A DNA stretch of 64,000 nt from Nitrososphaerota archaeon (GTDB lineage Archaea; Thermoproteota; Nitrososphaeria; Nitrososphaerales; JACPRH01), in contig JAMCPI010000003.1 in NCBI GenBank assembly GCA_023379805.1, forward strand, positions 1 through 64,000, written 5' to 3'. Below are positions 1 to 9,318 of the stretch, piece after piece (the stretch's first letter is position 1; every line of letters starts with the position of its first letter). The translations under genes were made by a program, and so were the position numbers. The notes under the pieces were generated by a model, which did not search any database, had not been told where the DNA came from, and saw only the letters and a program-made list of their open reading frames with translations.

Positions 1-303
1 TTGAGGGCTATTGTCACCAAGCATCACCGCAGCCTTCTTCGTCAACGAACGCCCCTCACGATCAAGATCAAGCAGCAAAATCGCCTTCCGATACTTAGCC
101 GCCTCACTCAACAAAAGATGCTTACCACCATTATGGCAAAACATCAACACATCCCCATCAAAGCCAATCGCCCTCAACGCCCTCAAATCACGCAACCCCT
201 CAACAACCACTAACGCACCGTTCCTACTCTCATCATTCAACCGCCTCACATAAAGAACAAGAGACTCCGAAATCTCCAGATCCAAACTATTCCTCAACGT
301 CAC
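1..303 (-). CDS. Toprim-domain protein, C-terminus cut by window edge
   Basis: The minus strand is open from a GTG at 303 to the window edge (101 codons) with an in-frame TGA shortly upstream, so this is the 5' part of a gene running off the left end. The translation carries the two hallmark Toprim motifs: VVVEGLRD (the catalytic Glu) near residue 34 and LLDLDREGRS (the DxD metal pair) near residue 80. This matches the small archaeal Toprim proteins (COG1658 type, related to RNase M5 and DnaG Toprim folds), which probably act on nucleic acids; the substrate is not known. The plus-strand reading frames over the same bases have low-complexity translations and are shadows. The start could also be the TTG at 288. 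Confidence 0.75.
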   Translation of the reverse strand, partial: MTLRNSLDLEISESLVLYVRRLNDESRNGALVVVEGLRDLRALRAIGFDGDVLMFCHNGGKHLLLSEAAKYRKAILLLDLDREGRSLTKKAAVMLGDNSPQ

Positions 304-436
304 AATAAATCTTCAAAGCTAACAAGAAAACCCACCAAAATAAAACTTACCATCCACCCCCCCACACCAAACCCCACCAGACAAGACCTAACCAAAACCT
401 ATACCGGCATGTTGAAACCAGACAAACCAACCATCA

Positions 437-700
437 ACACCCTGCAACCCTGAGCAGCACCTTCACCAATTCTAACATATCAACTAAAGAAATCACTGGG
501 ATGTAGTCTTGCAGGCCTGCGTCATGCATCTCTGCAACTTCTGCAGCCTAAGGTACTGTACCTGATGCAGATTCATCAGGAATAACAATCGTTTCCTACA
601 CACTTTTCCTCGCTTTATATATCCCTCCCTCGGCCAACGGCAGCAGTGGCGCCGGCGCACGAAAGGTCTCCTTTAACCAAAAAACATTCCAAGTAATCAA
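437..700 (-). pseudogene. Possible decayed coding remnant between pyrC and the Toprim gene
   Basis: In one minus-strand frame between stops at 701-703 and 434-436, only two TAG codons (596-598 and 548-550) interrupt 88 codons. The last 37 codons translate to a protein-like stretch, with AAEVAEMHDAGLQDY followed by IPVISLVDMLELVK. The tail vaguely resembles the C-terminus of orotate phosphoribosyltransferase, which would fit next to a dihydroorotase, but the match is weak and I cannot name the family. Two stops in 88 codons is not rare by chance, so only the final segment argues for a former gene. A 7-bp hairpin (CCTGATG/CATCAGG, 561-580) lies inside it. Confidence 0.3.
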
Positions 701-911
701 TCAAGCAATCCCTTATGGTCGAAGGATAACTCGTTAATGCTACCTATCAATGCGAAGAAATCGCTGAATCTACATGAAAAATATTATTATCAGCGAGCTG
801 AACTCCTTTTCTGCCTGCGCCGCAACAACAATTGTAAAGAAAAACAAGTCATCAATTACAACAACGATATAGAACCCTATATCTATTGAGTTAAAGATGA
901 ACTCGGCTTAA

Positions 912-2318
912 TCATCTACTCGGTGAGATAAACTCGCCGTAACCCGGTTTGCCTGAGACCTCTCCAGACTCCATCACAACCTCGCCGCGAACCGCGGTTA
1001 ACACAGGAGCCCCCGAGACCTGCCAACCGTCAAACACCTTAGCGGAGCTCCGCGTATACATATCCTCCTCACGGAGAATCTTCTCCAGCTTAGGATCTAC
1101 GACAACAAAGTCCGCATCCCGCCCAACTTCAAGAGCACCTTTCCGTGAACCGATACCGAAGGCTTCAGCCGGGTTTCTCGACATCACCTCCACCAGCCTG
1201 AAGAGGCTTATTCGCCCCTGATTCATCTGCGTCAACATCAAAGGCAAAGCGGTCTCCAACCCCGGCACCCCTGAAGCGGCCTCGAAGATGTTGCTCCAAC
1301 CGGGCTCCTTCGCCTCCCTGAGATGCGGCGCATGATCAGTGGCGAGAAAATCAATCACACCCTCATTCAAACCCCTCCACAACGCCTCCCTATCCCAGTC
1401 GGAGCGAAGCGGAGGATAGATCTTCCCATAAGGCCCCAGCTTCTCAACCAAATCCTTGTCCGTCAACAACAGATAATGCGGACAGGTCTCAGCTGTAAAC
1501 CTACCATCACCATAATTCTTAGCCTCCTTAACCATCGAAACCCCCTCCGCGGTGCTCAAATGCGCAATATTGATCCGTGCACCAGCAACCGTCTTCGCAA
1601 GCGAAATACTCCTAGCCACCTCAAGAAACTCAGAAGCATTCGGCGCCGACCTATAATACGCATCCAACCCAACGTCACCAGCAGCCTGCAACGGCTCCCT
1701 CAGATGCTTAATCAAACGATCATCCTCACAGTGAATACTCAACGGACGACCAGTCTCAGCAACCGCCTCCATCAGGCGAAGAAAAACATCAGGCCCCTCC
1801 TCCCCCAAGATAACTCCACGCCAACCCTCACTCTCAGGAGACAACTCCCGGGTGAAGGTCTTGAACCCGATAACCCCAGCCGCATCCAACCCCTTCAAAT
1901 CATCAAGGTTACCGAAACCCGCTCCCCCGTAAAACGCATAGTCAACGATACACCGCTTCTCAGCCAACCTCTTCTTAACCCTGAAACCCTCAACAGTCGT
2001 AGTAGGCGGATCACAGGTCACAGGCATATCAAAAACGGTGGTGTACCCTCCAGCCGCAGCTGCCTGAGTCAAAGACACAAAATCCTCCTGACCCGCAGGC
2101 GTCTTCTGACCATGAGGCTCCCGACTATGAACATGCGTATCGACGCAGCCGGGGATCACCAAATTCCCTTTAGCGTCAATAACCCTATCCGACTTAACCC
2201 CCGGCTCCACGACACCGATCTTCACAATTTTTCCGTGATCAACAACCATGTCCGCCTCGACGATTCTGTCCCTCAGAACAAGCCTCCCATTCTTAACCCA
2301 GAGATCAACAGTCGGCAT
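912..2318 (-). CDS. pyrC: Dihydroorotase / allantoinase-type cyclic amidohydrolase
   Basis: A 468-residue metal-dependent cyclic amidohydrolase. Visible metal and active-site motifs in order: DTHVHSREPH (HxH pair, near residue 60), GFKTFT (probable carboxylated Lys, near 152), SIHCEDD (His, near 196), NIAHLSTAEG (His, near 250) and ATDHAPH (Asp, near 324). Dihydroorotase closes carbamoyl-aspartate to dihydroorotate in pyrimidine synthesis; allantoinase opens allantoin. The type III dihydroorotase and allantoinase subfamilies are hard to separate by eye, and the ETCPHYLLLTD region occurs in both. Pyrimidine synthesis is the default reading because no purine-degradation genes are visible. A TATA-like TTTTATAG about 20 bases upstream on the minus strand supports the ATG at 2318. 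Confidence 0.8.
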   Translation of the reverse strand: MPTVDLWVKNGRLVLRDRIVEADMVVDHGKIVKIGVVEPGVKSDRVIDAKGNLVIPGCVDTHVHSREPHGQKTPAGQEDFVSLTQAAAAGGYTTVFDMPVTCDPPTTTVEGFRVKKRLAEKRCIVDYAFYGGAGFGNLDDLKGLDAAGVIGFKTFTRELSPESEGWRGVILGEEGPDVFLRLMEAVAETGRPLSIHCEDDRLIKHLREPLQAAGDVGLDAYYRSAPNASEFLEVARSISLAKTVAGARINIAHLSTAEGVSMVKEAKNYGDGRFTAETCPHYLLLTDKDLVEKLGPYGKIYPPLRSDWDREALWRGLNEGVIDFLATDHAPHLREAKEPGWSNIFEAASGVPGLETALPLMLTQMNQGRISLFRLVEVMSRNPAEAFGIGSRKGALEVGRDADFVVVDPKLEKILREEDMYTRSSAKVFDGWQVSGAPVLTAVRGEVVMESGEVSGKPGYGEFISPSR

Positions 2319-2393
2319 AAATCGATGCGCACCTATAAAATAGAAAGAAGCATATATGTTTAAAAAAACAGCCTCGGTGGAGCTAACTACTCA
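2319..2393. promoter_or_regulatory. Divergent promoter region pyrC / sdhA
   Basis: This 75-base gap separates two divergent genes. On the plus strand, CATATATGTTTAAAAA (from about 2351) is an archaeal TATA-like box for the sdh operon, followed by GGTGGAG as a ribosome-binding site about a dozen bases before the TTG start at 2394. On the minus strand, TTTTATAG serves pyrC. The box assignments are by eye. Confidence 0.55.
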
Positions 2394-4115
2394 TTGCCTG
2401 AAACGTTATCTTACGACCTAGTCGTCATCGGATCAGGGATAGCTGGCCTCAGAGCAGCCATAGAGGCTAGCCTAACCCGCCCCAACATCCGAATCGCAGT
2501 AGTCACCAAGGTTCAGGCAATGCGATCCCACTCAGTCTGCGCCGAAGGCGGCACAGCAGCAGCCCTCAGAATAGACGAAGGCGACAGCTACGAATCACAC
2601 TTCAAAGACACCGTAATCGGCAGCGACTTCCTCGCAGACCAAGACGTGGTGGAACGATTCGTAAAGACAAGCCCCTCTGAAATCCTAGCTTTAGACCGCT
2701 GGGGAATGCCCTGGAACAGACGACCCGACGGCAAAATAGCGCAGAGACCCTTCGGCGGACACTCATATCCAAGAGCAACCTTCGCGGAGGACAGGGTGGG
2801 CTTCTTCGAGATGCAGACGCTTTACGACACTCTTCAACAGTTCGACAACGTAGAGTTCCTCGAAGAATGGTTCGCAACCGCACTATGCGTCGAAGACGGC
2901 GAGTTCAGAGGCTTCGTCGCAATGGATCTCAGCAACGGAGACCTCTACGGAGTACAGGGAAAGGCAGGTATCATCGCAACCGGCGGAGCAGGCCGCCTCT
3001 ACGGCTTCACCACATACTCCCACTCCTCCACAGCTGATGGACTCTCGCTGGCATACAACGAGGGGCTGCCGCTGGAGGACATGGAGTTCATCCAGTTCCA
3101 CCCAACCGGGCTGGTTCCATCAGGAATACTGGTCAGCGAAGCAGCCAGAGGCGAAGGCGGCTACCTGCTCAACCGCGACGGTGAACGATTCATGACCCGT
3201 TACGCCCCCATATCTAAGGAGCTGGCGCCTAGAGACATCCTGTCGCAGTGTATCATCCGAGAGATCGAGGCCGGCCGAGGCTACACCCGGGAAGACGGGT
3301 TAGACTATGTTCTGCTGGACGTTACGCACCTCGGCGCCGAGAAGATTAACGAGCGGCTCCCCCAAATCCGGGAGGTTGTTATCACCAGCATCGGGCTGGA
3401 CCCGATTAAGCAGCCTATCCCGGTTAGACCGGTGACGCACTTCGTGATGGGTGGCATCGCAACCACGATAGACGGAGCTACAAGCGTCAAGGGACTATGG
3501 GCTGCAGGTGAAGTATCCTGCGTCAGCCTACACGGAGCGAACCGGTTGGGGACAAACTCAACCGCTGAATGCCTAGTGTACGGCGGAATAACGGGACGCA
3601 ACGCCGCTGAATACGCTTCAAAAACGGTTGAGAAACCGTTCCCAAAGGAGAGGGTTACACGGGAAGAGACCCGCATCTTCGACGGGTTAATGGGCGGAGT
3701 GGGCTCGGAGAACCCCTATCTTGTGAAGAAGGAGTTTGAAGAAGTGATGGATAGAGACGCCTACGTCTTCCGCTCAGCAGAGTCACTCACACGAGCACTC
3801 AAACACATCAAGGAGCTGCAGAAACGAACCTTCAGACACGTAGAGGATAAGAGCAGAGTCTACAACACCAACCTCACAAACGTAATGGAGCTGGACGCAA
3901 TGCTGCAAATCGCCGAAGTCCTACTAACAGGCGCCTACGCCAGAACAGAGTCAAGAGGAGCACACTTCCGAACCGACTACCCTAAACGCGACGACAAAAA
4001 CTGGTTAAAACACACCCTAGCCTACAAAAGCAGTGAAAAAGACGGCGGCGGACCAAGACTTGAATACAAACCTGTAGTAATCACCAGCATCAAACCGGCG
4101 GAGAGAAAATACTGA
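2394..4115 (+). CDS. sdhA: Succinate dehydrogenase/fumarate reductase flavoprotein subunit
   Basis: This 573-residue flavoprotein of complex II interconverts succinate and fumarate. The Rossmann FAD motif [10 protein letters not shown] is at residues 13-22. [10 protein letters not shown] follows near residue 44; His46 is at the position that bears covalently bound FAD in this family. The substrate and active-site regions GGHSYPR (near 120), HPTGL (near 241) and [10 protein letters not shown] (near 383) are intact. The start is TTG at 2394, preceded by GGTGGAG. The stop overlaps the sdhC start (ATGA), so the subunits are translationally coupled. It should lie on the cytoplasmic face of the membrane with SdhB. 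Whether the complex runs as dehydrogenase or fumarate reductase cannot be told from sequence. Confidence 0.95.
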   Translation: MPETLSYDLVVIGSGIAGLRAAIEASLTRPNIRIAVVTKVQAMRSHSVCAEGGTAAALRIDEGDSYESHFKDTVIGSDFLADQDVVERFVKTSPSEILALDRWGMPWNRRPDGKIAQRPFGGHSYPRATFAEDRVGFFEMQTLYDTLQQFDNVEFLEEWFATALCVEDGEFRGFVAMDLSNGDLYGVQGKAGIIATGGAGRLYGFTTYSHSSTADGLSLAYNEGLPLEDMEFIQFHPTGLVPSGILVSEAARGEGGYLLNRDGERFMTRYAPISKELAPRDILSQCIIREIEAGRGYTREDGLDYVLLDVTHLGAEKINERLPQIREVVITSIGLDPIKQPIPVRPVTHFVMGGIATTIDGATSVKGLWAAGEVSCVSLHGANRLGTNSTAECLVYGGITGRNAAEYASKTVEKPFPKERVTREETRIFDGLMGGVGSENPYLVKKEFEEVMDRDAYVFRSAESLTRALKHIKELQKRTFRHVEDKSRVYNTNLTNVMELDAMLQIAEVLLTGAYARTESRGAHFRTDYPKRDDKNWLKHTLAYKSSEKDGGGPRLEYKPVVITSIKPAERKY

Positions 4116-4603
4116 TGACAGCAGACCACGGAAAACAACGACAACAACCACCACCGCCGCATGAATCAGAAGCCGAGATGCGTGCCGCCAGACCCGGTGT
4201 TAAACGATGGTTCGGAGACCGGCATCTCAGCCGCGTAGCTTTCATGATGCAGCGGATAACCGGCATCGGGCTTGTCACCTTCTTCGTGCTGCACGTCTTC
4301 GACGTCGGGAACATAACCGGTGGATCAGTGACCTGGGCCAGTTTCCTAAGCGTAGCTGAAACTCCACTGGGCGGCATCGCCCTGATACTGGTGCTCGCAG
4401 CCATAGGTTTCCACTTCATGAACGGTATACGTTTGATGCTAGGCGAGTTCGGGGTAACGCTTCCAAAACCTAGGAGGCCGGACTACCCGTTCCATCCACG
4501 TTTCTTCACCAAGACTCAGCGACTACTCGTGATTCTAGGCGTGGTGATAGGCATCATCTTTGCTTTAATCGGATACCTCTTCATCTTTCTGGGAGTTGAC
4601 TGA
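4115..4603 (+). CDS. sdhC: Succinate dehydrogenase cytochrome b membrane subunit
   Basis: A 162-residue membrane anchor of complex II. After a charged, proline- and glutamine-rich N-terminus of about 35 residues there are three hydrophobic segments (about 50-68, 84-110 and 137-160). The first helix region has QRITGIG and LHVFDV; the second has FHFMNGIRLMLGEFG, the haem-ligand and quinone-site signature of the SdhC family. It overlaps sdhA by one base and sdhD by a few. The four-subunit arrangement with two separate small anchors fits a haem-b-containing quinone-reactive enzyme. Confidence 0.9.
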   Translation: MTADHGKQRQQPPPPHESEAEMRAARPGVKRWFGDRHLSRVAFMMQRITGIGLVTFFVLHVFDVGNITGGSVTWASFLSVAETPLGGIALILVLAAIGFHFMNGIRLMLGEFGVTLPKPRRPDYPFHPRFFTKTQRLLVILGVVIGIIFALIGYLFIFLGVD

Positions 4604-4964
4604 CAGAGATATGCGGTTCTCACCAGTTATGCTACTTCACTACATCACCGCAATTCTAATCCTAGCCTTCGGAGCGGTGCATCTAGCAACCCACTCCTTC
4701 CTGGATCCAGCAGGATACTCAGGAGGCATAGCGTACTTCACAGTCATATCTCACTTCTGGAACCCGCTTTACGCCGCCACTCTCGAAGGCATCTTGGTAA
4801 CGGTGGCCTACCACGGCTTCAACGGAGCCCGCAACATCCTCCTAGAGTTCAGGCAGGACAGAAACTGGAACCGAGCCGTAACGCTGCTACTCCTGCTGCT
4901 CGGAACCATCGTAGTTGTTTACGGGACACGAACAATCCTAATCACCTCACTAGGATGGAGGTAG
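4596..4964 (+). CDS. sdhD: Succinate dehydrogenase second membrane anchor
   Basis: A 122-residue protein with three membrane segments. The conserved His-bearing motifs HYITAILILAFGAVHLATH near the N-terminus and AYHGFNGARNILLEF in the middle match SdhD/SdhC-type anchors and probably provide the second haem ligand. The start is TTG at 4596, overlapping the end of sdhC by 8 bases; an ATG at 4611 is an alternative that would shorten the protein by 5 residues. It overlaps the start of sdhB, so the operon has no gaps between genes. Confidence 0.85.
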   Translation: MTDRDMRFSPVMLLHYITAILILAFGAVHLATHSFLDPAGYSGGIAYFTVISHFWNPLYAATLEGILVTVAYHGFNGARNILLEFRQDRNWNRAVTLLLLLLGTIVVVYGTRTILITSLGWR

Positions 4965-5764
4965 AAGAAGCCGCGATGACCATTGAAGAGAAAGAGAAAG
5001 AAAAAGAAGAAATTACCTTGAAAATCGTTCGGTCCACCCCATCCAAGAACATCAAACCGAAGATCGCCACCTACACCATCCCAGTCACAAAAGGCATGAC
5101 TGTCCTAGACGCGCTGCAGTACATCAAAGCTAACATTGACCACTCAATCGCCTTCCGCTACTCCTGCAGAATGGGTAACTGCGGAAGCTGCGCCGTCATC
5201 GCAAACAACAAACCTATCCTCTCATGCCAAACCCAAATCGCGGATTTAGGCGGCCGCGAAATCGAGCTTCGACCACTCGAAAACTTCCCAGTAATCCGAG
5301 ACCTAGTCACAAGCTTCAACGAATTCAACAGCAAACACCGCCAAATAAAACCCTACATAATAATAGTAACCCAAAACGGCGACGAAAAAGAAATAGCAGA
5401 AGAGATGGCCGCGAAGCATGAGCATCTACAGAGCCCCGAGGAGCTTGAAAGATACATTCAGTTCGCGCACTGCATAAAATGCGGCCTATGCTTCAACGCC
5501 TGCCCCATCACAAGCACAAACATACAGTTCCTCGGACCACAAGCCCTCTCACAAGCCTACAGATACCTAGAGGACAACCGAGACCAAGACAACCACCTGC
5601 GTCTAGAAATCGTCGATACGAAAAACGGATGCTGGAGCTGCCACCTAATCGGGGAGTGCAGCTACGCCTGCCCAAAAGGAGTCGACCCAGCACTAGGAAT
5701 CCAGCTTCTAAGAAGAAAAGCCACCGCCCAAAAACTGGGCGTAACAAAACAACAACATCACTAA
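4955..5764 (+). CDS. sdhB: Succinate dehydrogenase/fumarate reductase iron-sulfur subunit
   Basis: A 269-residue subunit that wires FAD to the quinone site through three clusters. Cys71, Cys76, Cys79 and Cys91 form the plant-type [2Fe-2S] site. The motif CIKCGLCFNACPI (about residue 173) is a [4Fe-4S] ligand set. The downstream Cys-rich stretch ending in CSYACPKGVDP supplies the third cluster and the returning ligand. The N-terminus carries a run of Glu and Lys (residues 11-19) not typical of the family; starting instead at the ATG at 4976 would shorten it by 7 residues without removing that run. It is the last gene of the operon. Confidence 0.95.
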   Translation: MEVEEAAMTIEEKEKEKEEITLKIVRSTPSKNIKPKIATYTIPVTKGMTVLDALQYIKANIDHSIAFRYSCRMGNCGSCAVIANNKPILSCQTQIADLGGREIELRPLENFPVIRDLVTSFNEFNSKHRQIKPYIIIVTQNGDEKEIAEEMAAKHEHLQSPEELERYIQFAHCIKCGLCFNACPITSTNIQFLGPQALSQAYRYLEDNRDQDNHLRLEIVDTKNGCWSCHLIGECSYACPKGVDPALGIQLLRRKATAQKLGVTKQQHH

Positions 5765-5779
5765 CTCACTAACGTGAGA

Positions 5780-6000
5780 TTTACGAATCACCAAGTAACC
5801 CAGATTAAAGTAAAGTAGTTAGTGAATTGTGTACCCCGTCTCTGACTGGCGCGGTTCACGGCGAGATCTACTGGTCTCATTCTCACGCGTCTTTCTACCG
5901 GGGCTTTGTCCCCATCTGTCGCGCGTGTGGGTAAACGAGGTTCACATGTATTATTCGAAAATTCGAACAATTCGAACACCCGCCGTTTAACGCGTGTAAT
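5780..6000. ncRNA. Candidate structured RNA in convergent intergenic region
   Basis: The 273 bases between the convergent sdhB and pheT genes are GC-rich in the middle and fold well. The stem CACGCG (5884-5889) pairs with CGCGTG (5922-5927) and encloses an inner hairpin GGGG (5900-5903)/CCCC (5910-5913) with a six-base loop. A second hairpin, GAGA/TCTC, lies just upstream (about 5862-5880). GGTTCAC occurs on either side (about 5847 and 5940). No protein-like frame is present on either strand. I could not match it to RNase P RNA, SRP RNA or a clear C/D or H/ACA guide, so strand and identity are open. Confidence 0.35.
5954..5976. repeat. Three tandem TTCGAA palindromes
   Basis: TTCGAA occurs at 5954-5959, 5962-5967 and 5971-5976, embedded in an ATTCGAA repeat of 8-9 base period. 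The array sits downstream of two convergent genes, so it is not a promoter element for either; it may belong to the candidate RNA or be a protein-binding site. Confidence 0.6.
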
Positions 6001-6037
6001 TACGATGGAGACATGTCGTCATTGATTTTTCTCTGTT

Positions 6038-7690
6038 TTAAACCTTCAGTATCGCTTCGATTCTAAGCTCAAAGGCTGACACCGGAACCCTGAGGCTGTA
6101 CACGTCAAGAACCGCCGGCGCAACCTCCCCTATACTACCAATGTCTTTACCGTCGACCCGTATCTCAGCAGCTCTACCCAGAACATACACCGGATCATCA
6201 CGGGGTATGGTAGCGCATTCCAACCCTCGGAGGTGTTTAAGGAATGATGCGAGGTAAGATTTAGCCTCGGTGTAATTGGCTTCAGCATGCGCTAACGCGA
6301 CCGCTAGCCGGTACTCTTCCCTAGGCTCACCGTCTTCACCGCGGTAGAATATCTTCCCTATCTCGAAGATCTTCTGAGGATACTCTTCATGAATATTCTT
6401 GGAGAGCGTCGATAGGAGTGACGCGATGAGAGATCCTCGCAGATACTCATGTTCGCCGCTCTTAGGATTCTCAACCCGCAGCTCCCGACCCGGCTCGGCT
6501 CCTCCCCTCATGCTCGCCAGCATTTCACGGCTGATCAGGCTGTAGTTCATCGCCTCAATCAACCCTAGTCCAATAAGAACCTCGCGAGCCGCGTCCAACG
6601 CGGATAACCTGCTGGAGAGCCGTCCTACACCGATAGAGGCTGGGAAGGTCGGGGTAAGGTTCGCCACATTATACCCTATCTCCACCTCCTCCACAATATC
6701 AACCGGGTGCAGAATATCCGAGCGGTACCTTGGAATCTCTACGGTGATGGTTTCACCAGCCTGTTCGACGCCGAGTCTGCTCCGCTTCAAACACTCTGTG
6801 AACTCCTCCTGCCCAAGGTTCAAGCCGAGTAAACGGTTAACGTAAGACTGCTCCACATTCATCTTTGTAGCCGCAAGATTCGGAGTCACGCTGCGAGAAC
6901 TAGGATAATTCACCTCAATGCTTTCCAGCTGTCCACCCTGATCCGCAAGAGCAGCTAGAAGCACCGCTAAAACATCCTCAGCCGCTTTCCCGTCAGTCGC
7001 AGTAATATCGATGAACATGTTCCGCGTCTCAGTAGAGACTCGGGTAGCCTCACCGTTAATCACAGGCGGGAAGGAGAGAACAGTGCCTTCTCGATCCATT
7101 ATCACCGGGTATTTGGAGAAGTCTTTGAGGATGTGACCGAACTTTTGACCTGTCTCCACCTCTCTCAGAATTTCCGCCATACTCATCTCGCGCCCCTGTC
7201 CCAGAGGGGTGAACTCGAAGCTCGGCGGAACCGCCTTGTAGGTGAAAGGCGGCTTAACAGCATCAAGGTTATGCAGGCCGGTGGAGACCTTTGATCGGCG
7301 GCGACCCAGCCCGTTGTCAAGATCATCCTGCATCGCCATTATCTGCCTTATCGCTTCGTCATCAAGCTCCACGTTCCTCACCACCGCGCCTACGAAGAAG
7401 GGTCTCACATCATGAACAGACCCGTCAACCTTCACAGCAACCCCTGATTTACCGACCTGATACCGGGGCGCACCTGTCTCGAAGCCGAGGAGCCCATTAA
7501 AGGCTCGAGCTACCCCCCACTCACTTGAGAAGTCGGGGCGGTTAGGATTGAACTCCACCCTCACATACTCCTCAGCCTCCTCCTCGATGTCCAAGCCGAG
7601 ATAGGGCAGGGTCTCAACCAGGTTCGGTTTCGACAATGGTCGTCGAAGCAGCGCCAGCATCCGGTCGTAGTGGAGCGTTATCACCGGCAT
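6038..7690 (-). CDS. pheT: Phenylalanyl-tRNA synthetase beta subunit
   Basis: The 550-residue beta chain of the (alpha-beta)2 enzyme that charges tRNA-Phe. The length fits the short archaeal/eukaryotic type, which lacks the bacterial N-terminal tRNA-binding module. It begins MPVITLHYDRMLALL, and the B3/B4 editing-type region (about 95-260) and B5 domain (about 275-350) can be followed. The pheT start overlaps the end of pheS by 10 bases, indicating one transcript and balanced synthesis. The gene ends convergently to sdhB. Confidence 0.92.
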   Translation of the reverse strand: MPVITLHYDRMLALLRRPLSKPNLVETLPYLGLDIEEEAEEYVRVEFNPNRPDFSSEWGVARAFNGLLGFETGAPRYQVGKSGVAVKVDGSVHDVRPFFVGAVVRNVELDDEAIRQIMAMQDDLDNGLGRRRSKVSTGLHNLDAVKPPFTYKAVPPSFEFTPLGQGREMSMAEILREVETGQKFGHILKDFSKYPVIMDREGTVLSFPPVINGEATRVSTETRNMFIDITATDGKAAEDVLAVLLAALADQGGQLESIEVNYPSSRSVTPNLAATKMNVEQSYVNRLLGLNLGQEEFTECLKRSRLGVEQAGETITVEIPRYRSDILHPVDIVEEVEIGYNVANLTPTFPASIGVGRLSSRLSALDAAREVLIGLGLIEAMNYSLISREMLASMRGGAEPGRELRVENPKSGEHEYLRGSLIASLLSTLSKNIHEEYPQKIFEIGKIFYRGEDGEPREEYRLAVALAHAEANYTEAKSYLASFLKHLRGLECATIPRDDPVYVLGRAAEIRVDGKDIGSIGEVAPAVLDVYSLRVPVSAFELRIEAILKV

Positions 7691-9207
7691 AGCGGCAACC
7701 CCCTGAGCCAGCTGAGACTGTTGTCGTAGAGTTCACGGATATCGGTGATGCCGTGCCTAAGCATTACAAGACGCTCCAATCCTCCGCCCCAGGCTAACAC
7801 CGGGTTCTTCACTCCAAGAGGAAGAGTAACCTCGGGTCGGAATATCCCCATGCCGCACAACTCAACCCATTTACCTAGATTTTCGAAGTAAACCATTGAT
7901 TGAAGCGAAGGCTCGGTGTAGGGGAAGAAGGTTGGCCAAAACTTCACCTTCGTCAAACCCAGCTTCAGATAGAAGCGGCTGAGAAGCCCCATCAAATCTC
8001 TCATACTCACATTCTCTCCGACAGCTATGCCTTCAATCTGGTAGAACTCGTCCAGATGCTTGAAGTTCGTCTTCTCATTACGGAAAACCCGGCCCACTGA
8101 GAAGACACGAGCCTCCTTAGGCCTGTGATCGGCAAGATACTTCACGGTAACAGCCGTGGTGTGGGTGCGAAGCACAGTCTCCCTAGCCCGCTCAACATTC
8201 CATCTGTAACCCCACCCTCTTGACCCGGTATTACCGCCGTTCTCATGCACCTGAGCAATGCTCTGCACAACCTTCTCACCGCCGATCCGGCTGCTCCTAG
8301 CGTCGGCTAGGTAGAATGTGTCCTGCATCTCCCGCGCCGGGTGATCCTGAGGGATGAACAGTGCATCAAAATTCCAGAAGGAGGGTTGAATAATCGGTCC
8401 CTCAATCTCCTCGAAACCTAACGCGACAAAGATCTCCCGCACCTCGTCAATGAACTGTTGAACCGGGTGCTTCTTACCCGGGTAAACCGGCGGAGCAGGC
8501 GCCTCCACATCAAGGGGTCTCAAAACTCGGCCCTTCCACTTACCGGTCGCGAGAATATCCGGGGTTAGCTTGTCAAGCTCCTCCTCCTCACTGAGCCCCG
8601 CGGCAGCCTCTGAACCCTGCAGGGTCAAACTGATCTTAACGGTCTTCTCCTCTTTCCGCTTCAAATAGCCGGGTCGTTTCTCAAGAATCTTCAGGATCTT
8701 CCTCTCGTCCTGAGTCAAATCCCCCTCACATACTCCGCTCTCTCTAGCCAGCTTTCCCAGCAAAGCCTCCTCAAGCGTAGCCTTCTTATCGGCCTGACCC
8801 TTCGCAACCGGTCTCCCACCCACAGAAGTTATCTCGATCCAGCCTAGTTTACGAGCGTTTCCGAGAGCAGCTGAGAACTCTTGGGCGTCGCCGCTGAACT
8901 GCTTCTTCAAATCTTCAAGAGGGGTTTCGCCGGTTTTGGACAGCTGCTCTAGCAGTCTACGTTCAGGTAATCCTTCAGCAGCAGCCTTCTGACCCTCGGT
9001 GTCGAGCATGATGACTTCTCTGCTTTCAGCTTCCGCGGCGAGCAGCCCTTTCGCCTTAAGCCACTCCACAGCTCTGCGTGTCTGGTCGAGGCTTAACCCC
9101 GCCTTCTCGGAGACCGCTTCGAGCCTATCCTCCTTTTTGCCGCGTAGGGTTTTCAGCAACTTTTGCTCTAAGATGTGCAACGGCTTTGTAGACATCCGGT
9201 TCAACAA
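7681..9207 (-). CDS. pheS: Phenylalanyl-tRNA synthetase alpha subunit
   Basis: The 508-residue catalytic alpha chain. The N-terminal 200 residues are helix-turn-helix-like tRNA-binding modules typical of archaeal/eukaryotic PheS. The C-terminal half is a class II synthetase core: motif 2 around FRNEKTNFKHLDEFYQIEG and motif 3 GGGLERLVMLRHG. TTG TTG starts precede an ATG at 9195; starting there gives MSTKPLHILEQKLL, which I think more likely because it fits the usual archaeal N-terminus. It is upstream of and overlapping pheT. Confidence 0.93.
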   Translation of the reverse strand: MLNRMSTKPLHILEQKLLKTLRGKKEDRLEAVSEKAGLSLDQTRRAVEWLKAKGLLAAEAESREVIMLDTEGQKAAAEGLPERRLLEQLSKTGETPLEDLKKQFSGDAQEFSAALGNARKLGWIEITSVGGRPVAKGQADKKATLEEALLGKLARESGVCEGDLTQDERKILKILEKRPGYLKRKEEKTVKISLTLQGSEAAAGLSEEEELDKLTPDILATGKWKGRVLRPLDVEAPAPPVYPGKKHPVQQFIDEVREIFVALGFEEIEGPIIQPSFWNFDALFIPQDHPAREMQDTFYLADARSSRIGGEKVVQSIAQVHENGGNTGSRGWGYRWNVERARETVLRTHTTAVTVKYLADHRPKEARVFSVGRVFRNEKTNFKHLDEFYQIEGIAVGENVSMRDLMGLLSRFYLKLGLTKVKFWPTFFPYTEPSLQSMVYFENLGKWVELCGMGIFRPEVTLPLGVKNPVLAWGGGLERLVMLRHGITDIRELYDNSLSWLRGLPLCR

Positions 9208-9318
9208 TCACCCTGTTTGTTTGTTCTGCGCCTATTCCCATAGACTCGTCTTTTAAGGGTTAATCTACAGCTTACCGGTTTGCAGCAGGATTTTCTGCTT
9301 GATCAGCAGGTTAATCAG

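Noticed and set aside
1-253. Two overlapping plus-strand reading frames at the window start
   Set aside because: Their translations are low-complexity antisense products of the Toprim gene on the minus strand, whose catalytic motifs are clear.
561-580. The hairpin CCTGATG/CATCAGG as a riboswitch or attenuator
   Set aside because: It is a lone 7-bp stem inside the decayed stretch with no conserved surroundings that I recognise.
1323-2363. A 346-residue plus-strand frame
   Set aside because: It lies wholly antisense to the dihydroorotase-type gene, is very rich in Arg, Pro and Leu, and contains no recognisable domain.
5788-5979. A 63-residue minus-strand frame in the sdhB-pheT gap
   Set aside because: Basic, Arg-rich and without a protein-like pattern; it covers the folded candidate RNA.
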